A stretch of DNA of 18,293 bases from CAVPEW01 sp050247895 (GTDB lineage: Bacteria > Actinomycetota > Acidimicrobiia > Acidimicrobiales > VFJN01): assembly GCA_050247895.1 (NCBI GenBank), contig JBFWTJ010000032.1, positions 1 to 18,293 on the forward strand, in the 5' to 3' direction. The position numbers and the translations under genes are program-made. Of the stretch, positions 15,418 to 18,293 are shown in pieces (the stretch's first letter is position 1; the number at the start of each line of letters is the position of its first letter). The notes under the pieces were generated by a model, which did no database searches, was not told the origin of the DNA, and saw nothing but the letters and a program-made list of their open reading frames with translations.

Positions 15418-16290
15418 TCAGCGGGGCCCGTAGGTGTAGAAGCCGCGGCCGGTCTTGCGGCCGAGCAGCCCGGCGTCGACCATGCGCGACAGGAGCGGGG
15501 GCGCGGCGTAGAGCGGCTCCTTGAACTCCTCGTAGAGCGACTCGGCCACCGCGATGGTGGTGTCGAGGCCGATGAGGTCGGCCAGCGCCAGGGGGCCCAT
15601 CGGGTGGGCGCAGCCCTCGACCATGCCGGCGTCGATGTCCTCGGGGGTGGCGAAGCCGGACTCGAGCATCCGGATGGCCGACAGGATGTAGGGGATCAGC
15701 AGTGCGTTGACCACGAAGCCGGCCCGGTCCTTGGAGCGGATGACCCGCTTGCCCAGCGCCCCGGTGGCGAACGCCTCGGCCCGCGCCGCCGTCTCGTCGG
15801 AGGTCAGCAGCGAGGGGACCAGCTCGACCAGGCGCAGGACCGGCACCGGGTTGAAGAAGTGGATGCCCACCACCGAGGCCGGCCGGCGGGTGGCCATGGC
15901 CAGCTTCATGATGGGGATCGACGACGTGTTGGAGGCCAGGACCGCGGCGGGGTCGGCCACGACCTCGTCGAGCTGGGCGAAGACCTCGACCTTGGCCTCC
16001 TCATCCTCCACCACGGCCTCGACGACCAGCTCCCGGTCGGCCAGGTCGGCGAGGTCGGTGGTGTAGCGGAGCCGGTCGAGCGCGGCGTCGCGGTCGGCCC
16101 CGTCGAGCTTGCCGGCCCCGACGGCCCGGGCCAGCGAGCCCTCGATGCGGGACCGGCCGGCGGCCAGGCGGTCGTCGTCGACCTCGCGGACGACCACGTC
16201 CAGCCCGGCGCGGGCGCACACCTCGGCGATCCCCGCGCCCATCAGGCCCGATCCCACGACACCCACCCGCTCGACCGTCTGCTCGGACAT
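15418..16290 (-). CDS. fadB2: 3-hydroxybutyryl-CoA dehydrogenase (FadB2 type)
   Basis: NAD-dependent oxidation of 3-hydroxyacyl-CoA, mainly 3-hydroxybutyryl-CoA, to acetoacetyl-CoA; 290 aa, cytosolic. GxGxxG motif GSGLMG at 13-18; catalytic Ser123 (SNTSS), His144 (GIHFFNP), Glu156 (VELVP) and Asn195; C-terminal helical domain with HPMGPLALADLIGLD and ending GRGFYTY. The whole protein closely resembles mycobacterial FadB2 as I remember it. Start ATG 16290 has no ribosome site but lies 6 nt after a TANNNT box, suggesting a leaderless mRNA. Its junction with icmF (TGA-G-GTG) implies joint production: icmF makes butyryl-CoA and this enzyme acts further along beta-oxidation. Confidence 0.94.
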   Translation of the reverse strand: MSEQTVERVGVVGSGLMGAGIAEVCARAGLDVVVREVDDDRLAAGRSRIEGSLARAVGAGKLDGADRDAALDRLRYTTDLADLADRELVVEAVVEDEEAKVEVFAQLDEVVADPAAVLASNTSSIPIMKLAMATRRPASVVGIHFFNPVPVLRLVELVPSLLTSDETAARAEAFATGALGKRVIRSKDRAGFVVNALLIPYILSAIRMLESGFATPEDIDAGMVEGCAHPMGPLALADLIGLDTTIAVAESLYEEFKEPLYAAPPLLSRMVDAGLLGRKTGRGFYTYGPR

Positions 16291-16296
16291 GCCCGA

Positions 16297-16302
16297 AGTT
16301 TA
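16297..16302 (-). promoter_or_regulatory. Putative -10 box of fadB2-icmF (leaderless)
   Basis: TAAACT on the minus strand lies in the only AT-rich patch of this gap and ends 6 nt before ATG 16290, the geometry of actinobacterial leaderless promoters. No ribosome site is present, which agrees. Confidence 0.5.
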
Positions 16303-16304
16303 TT

Positions 16305-16318
16305 AGGACGTACGACCT
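16305..16318. promoter_or_regulatory. Imperfect palindrome, candidate MarR operator
   Basis: AGGACGTACGACCT is a 14-bp inverted repeat with one mismatched symmetric pair (A/A) around the core CGTACG. It lies 2 bp upstream of the proposed fadB2 -10 box and about 30 bp from the marR promoter, so one bound dimer could repress fadB2-icmF. Confidence 0.45.
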
Positions 16319-16347
16319 TCCGTCGACCTACCACAAGGGCCCCGGGC

Positions 16348-16353
16348 TACCCT
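16348..16353 (+). promoter_or_regulatory. Putative -10 box of marR (leaderless)
   Basis: TACCCT fits TANNNT and ends 6 nt before ATG 16360, which has no ribosome site. Confidence 0.4.
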
Positions 16354-16359
16354 TGGACG

Positions 16360-16869
16360 ATGCCCGCGCCCAAGCGCGCCCTGCCCTTCGACCCCATCGC
16401 CGAGGCCCGGCGCCGCTGGGACGAGCGCTGGGACGGCGGGGTGCCCATGGCCGCGGCCACCTCGATCATGCGGGCCCAGCAGATCCTGCTGGGCCGGGTC
16501 GACGAGGCCCTCAAGCCCTTCGGCCTGACCTTCGCCCGCTACGAGGCCCTCGTCCTCCTGCTCTTCTCGCGCACCGGGGAGCTCCCGCTGGGCAAGATGG
16601 GCCAGCGGCTCATGGTCCACCCGACCAGCGTGACCAACATCGTCGACCGGCTCGAGGCCCAGGGCTTCGTCGAGCGGGTGCCCCACCCGACCGACCGGCG
16701 CACGACCCTGTGCGCGCTGACCGACGAGGGCCGGGCCGTGGCCAAGGCCGCGACCGACGTGGTGGTGGAGATCTCGCTCGGCGTCACCGGTTTGACCGAG
16801 GCCGAGATGGAGCGGCTCACCTCGCTGCTGCGCAAGCTGCGGGCCTCGGCCGGCGACTTCGCCGAGTAG
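16360..16869 (+). CDS. MarR-family transcriptional regulator
   Basis: 169 aa dimeric winged-helix repressor. N-terminal dimer helix, then the recognition region LGKMGQRLMVHPTSVTNIVDRLEAQGFVERVPH (about 77-109) and a wing with PTDRRTTLCALTDEG (110-124), the classical MarR D-x-R wing pattern. A helical C-terminus (145-162) completes the dimer interface. Divergent from fadB2-icmF, with a palindrome in the 69-nt gap, it most likely controls that operon in response to an acyl-CoA or organic acid (inference). The N-terminal 25 residues are a charged extension. ATG 16360 is chosen from the leaderless-type promoter. Confidence 0.9.
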   Translation: MPAPKRALPFDPIAEARRRWDERWDGGVPMAAATSIMRAQQILLGRVDEALKPFGLTFARYEALVLLLFSRTGELPLGKMGQRLMVHPTSVTNIVDRLEAQGFVERVPHPTDRRTTLCALTDEGRAVAKAATDVVVEISLGVTGLTEAEMERLTSLLRKLRASAGDFAE

Positions 16870-16893
16870 GTCCCGGTCCGGCCGGCGGGGCCC

Positions 16894-16899
16894 TATCGT
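16894..16899 (+). promoter_or_regulatory. Putative -10 box of lhgO
   Basis: TATCGT fits TANNNT and would start transcription near 16906, giving a leader of about 39 nt with a GGAGG ribosome site at 16931-16935. Confidence 0.35.
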
Positions 16900-16944
16900 C
16901 CAGCGGGCGGCGGGCCCACCGACCGCGGTGGGAGGACAGCGAGG

Positions 16945-18171
16945 GTGGATCGGCTCGACGTCGTGGTGATCGGAGCGGGGATCCTGGGCCTGGCGACGGC
17001 CCGGGAGCTGCTGGCCCGCCGGCCGGGGCTGGGCCTGGCGGTGCTCGACAAGGAGGACGCCGTCGCGACCCACCAGACCGGCCACAACTCCGGGGTGGTC
17101 CACGCCGGGCTCTACTACGCCCCCGGCTCGCGCAAGGCCGAGCTGTGCCGGCGGGGCAGCGGTGCGGTGGTGCGGTTCTGCGAGGCCCACGACATCCCCG
17201 TGGAGATGTGCGGGAAGCTCGTGGTGGCCACCGAGGAGTCCGAGCTGGGCCGCTTCGAGGACCTGCGGGCCCGGGCCACGGCCAACGAGGTGCCCGGCCT
17301 GGAGGTGCTCGGCCCGCGGGGCATCGCCGACCACGAGCCCCACGCGGTGGGCCTGCGGGCGCTGTGGTCGCCGGCCACCGGCATCGTGGACTTCGCCCGG
17401 GTGGCCCGGGCCATGGCCGACGACGTGGCCGCGGCCGGGGGTTCGGTGCTGCTGGGCCGGCCCGTGACCGGGGTGGACCGGCGCCGCGGCGAGATCGTCC
17501 TGGAGACCCCGGCGGGCTCGGTGGCCGCAGCCCACGTGGTGTCCTGCACCGGCCTGCAGTCCGACGAGGTGGCCCGGCTGCTCGGCGACCCGGGCACCGA
17601 GCGGATCGTGCCCTTCCGGGGCGACTACTACGCGCTGGTCGGACCGGCCCGGGACCTGGTCCGGGGCCTGATCTACCCGGTGCCCGACCCGCGCTTCCCG
17701 TTCCTGGGGGTCCACCTGACCAAGCGGATCGACGGCGAGGTGCTGGCCGGCCCCAACGCGGTCCTGGCCCTGGCCCGCGAGGGCTACCGGCGCCGCGACT
17801 TCGCCACCGCCGACGTCCGGGCCACGCTGGCCAACCCCGGCTTCCGCCGCCTGGCGGCGCGCCACTGGCGCTACGGCCTGGGCGAGGCCTGGCGGGACGT
17901 GAGCCGCCGCGCCTACGTGCGGTCGCTCCAGCGCTACGTGCCCGAGCTGGTCGCCTCGGACCTGGGACCGGGGCCGTCGGGCGTGCGGGCCCAGGCGCTG
18001 GATCCCGACGGGACCCTGGTCGACGACTTCCGCCTGGGCGGCGACGACCGGGTGCTCACCGTGCGCAACGCGCCGTCGCCGGCGGCCACGGCGTCGCTGG
18101 CCATCGCCGAGGTGCTCGCCGACCGGGCCGAGGCGCAGTTCGCCGAGCTGGCCTCGTCCGGAAAACCCTGA
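16945..18171 (+). CDS. lhgO: L-2-hydroxyglutarate oxidase/dehydrogenase LhgO
   Basis: FAD-dependent oxidoreductase (DAO family), 408 aa, oxidising L-2-hydroxyglutarate to 2-oxoglutarate and passing electrons to oxygen or the quinone pool. FAD-binding GAGILG at 10-15; HQTGHNSGVVHAGLYY at 43-58, the LhgO hallmark; then KLVVATEE, a SPATGIVDF segment, RGDYYALVGPARDLVRGLIYPVPDPRFPFLGVHLT, and GPNAVLA. No signal peptide; members are usually membrane-associated. Start GTG 16945 has GGAGG 9 nt upstream. It follows marR by 75 nt on the same strand and appears to have its own promoter. L-2-hydroxyglutarate arises from lysine/glutarate breakdown or enzyme side reactions, so a repair or catabolic role is possible. 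Confidence 0.93.
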   Translation: MDRLDVVVIGAGILGLATARELLARRPGLGLAVLDKEDAVATHQTGHNSGVVHAGLYYAPGSRKAELCRRGSGAVVRFCEAHDIPVEMCGKLVVATEESELGRFEDLRARATANEVPGLEVLGPRGIADHEPHAVGLRALWSPATGIVDFARVARAMADDVAAAGGSVLLGRPVTGVDRRRGEIVLETPAGSVAAAHVVSCTGLQSDEVARLLGDPGTERIVPFRGDYYALVGPARDLVRGLIYPVPDPRFPFLGVHLTKRIDGEVLAGPNAVLALAREGYRRRDFATADVRATLANPGFRRLAARHWRYGLGEAWRDVSRRAYVRSLQRYVPELVASDLGPGPSGVRAQALDPDGTLVDDFRLGGDDRVLTVRNAPSPAATASLAIAEVLADRAEAQFAELASSGKP

Positions 18172-18293
18172 AGCGGCGGCCCAGGGGGGGGGGCCGGCGC
18201 TTCCAGGAAACGTGCGGACCGAGGGGGATCGGTGTCTGGCACTGGGTTGGACGGTCCATGGGGGGATCGGAACGACCAGGGTGGAGAATACGA
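18172..18293. other. Non-coding tail after lhgO: G10 tract and short repeats
   Basis: No gene is seen in these 122 nt. They contain a run of ten G (18184-18193), a direct repeat GGGGGATCGG (18223-18232 and 18261-18270, 38 nt apart) and the palindrome TGGAC-G-GTCCA (18248-18258) between the two copies. The last bases (GGTGGAGAATACGA) could be part of a promoter or leader of a plus-strand gene beyond the window. Confidence 0.4.

Noticed and set aside
12363..15524. A 1053-codon open frame on the plus strand opposite icmF
   Set aside because: It is antisense to a fully recognisable IcmF. The translation is Gly/Ala/Val/Arg/Asp-rich without any domain, as expected from GC-rich shadow frames where stops are rare.
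16945..18171. The FAD enzyme as MftG, the mycofactocin-linked oxidoreductase
   Set aside because: MftG is a GMC-family flavoprotein; this protein has the HQTGHNSGVVHAGLYY signature of LhgO and lies far from the mft genes.
1..18293. CRISPR arrays, tRNA/rRNA genes, transposases, prophage or plasmid functions
   Set aside because: Looked for on both strands; no regularly spaced repeats, cloverleaf-like sequences with CCA ends, or mobile-element proteins were seen.

Overview
The window is very GC-rich DNA, packed with genes on both strands. It has actinobacterial traits: a mycofactocin cluster, GTG/TTG starts, stop/start overlaps, and TANNNT -10 boxes placed 6-7 nt before start codons (leaderless transcription). 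The gene content would suit an Acidimicrobiia-type or mycobacteria-related actinomycete, but the exact taxon is an inference. No tRNA, rRNA, CRISPR array, insertion sequence or integrase is visible. No gene-free stretch exceeds about 125 bases.

Region 1 (1-7285) is a mycofactocin (MFT) locus. On the minus strand, read from high to low coordinates, the order is NDMA-dependent-type alcohol dehydrogenase (adh), mftA, mftB, mftC, mftE, a mycofactocin-coupled short-chain dehydrogenase (SDR), mftF. Most junctions are ATGA/GTGA overlaps or gaps under 20 nt, so this looks like a single operon. It encodes the precursor peptide, its recognition protein, the radical-SAM maturase, the peptidase, the glycosyltransferase and two enzymes expected to use the cofactor. 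mftD, the flavoenzyme that turns the AHDP intermediate into redox-active premycofactocin, is absent. An aldehyde dehydrogenase on the plus strand converges on mftF and overlaps its 3' end by 32 bp. It could carry the aldehydes made by adh/SDR on to acids.

Region 2 (7286-11484) starts with a TetR regulator plus a DHA2-type MFS exporter (minus), divergent from an alpha/beta hydrolase (plus). The shared intergenic region holds several TTGCAG/CTGCAA half-sites, a likely operator. Next come a flavin reductase-like protein and a cupin in a minus-strand pair.

Region 3 (11485-16869) carries a class III adenylate cyclase fused to a C-terminal YHS-type metal-binding domain, then a fused isobutyryl-CoA mutase (icmF) preceded by a FadB2-type 3-hydroxybutyryl-CoA dehydrogenase. 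The last two link branched and straight C4 acyl-CoA metabolism to beta-oxidation. A divergent MarR regulator lies just upstream, with an imperfect palindrome at the fadB2 promoter.

Region 4 (16945-18293) has an L-2-hydroxyglutarate oxidase (lhgO) and a 122-nt non-coding tail with a G10 tract and short repeats, probably the leader of the next gene.
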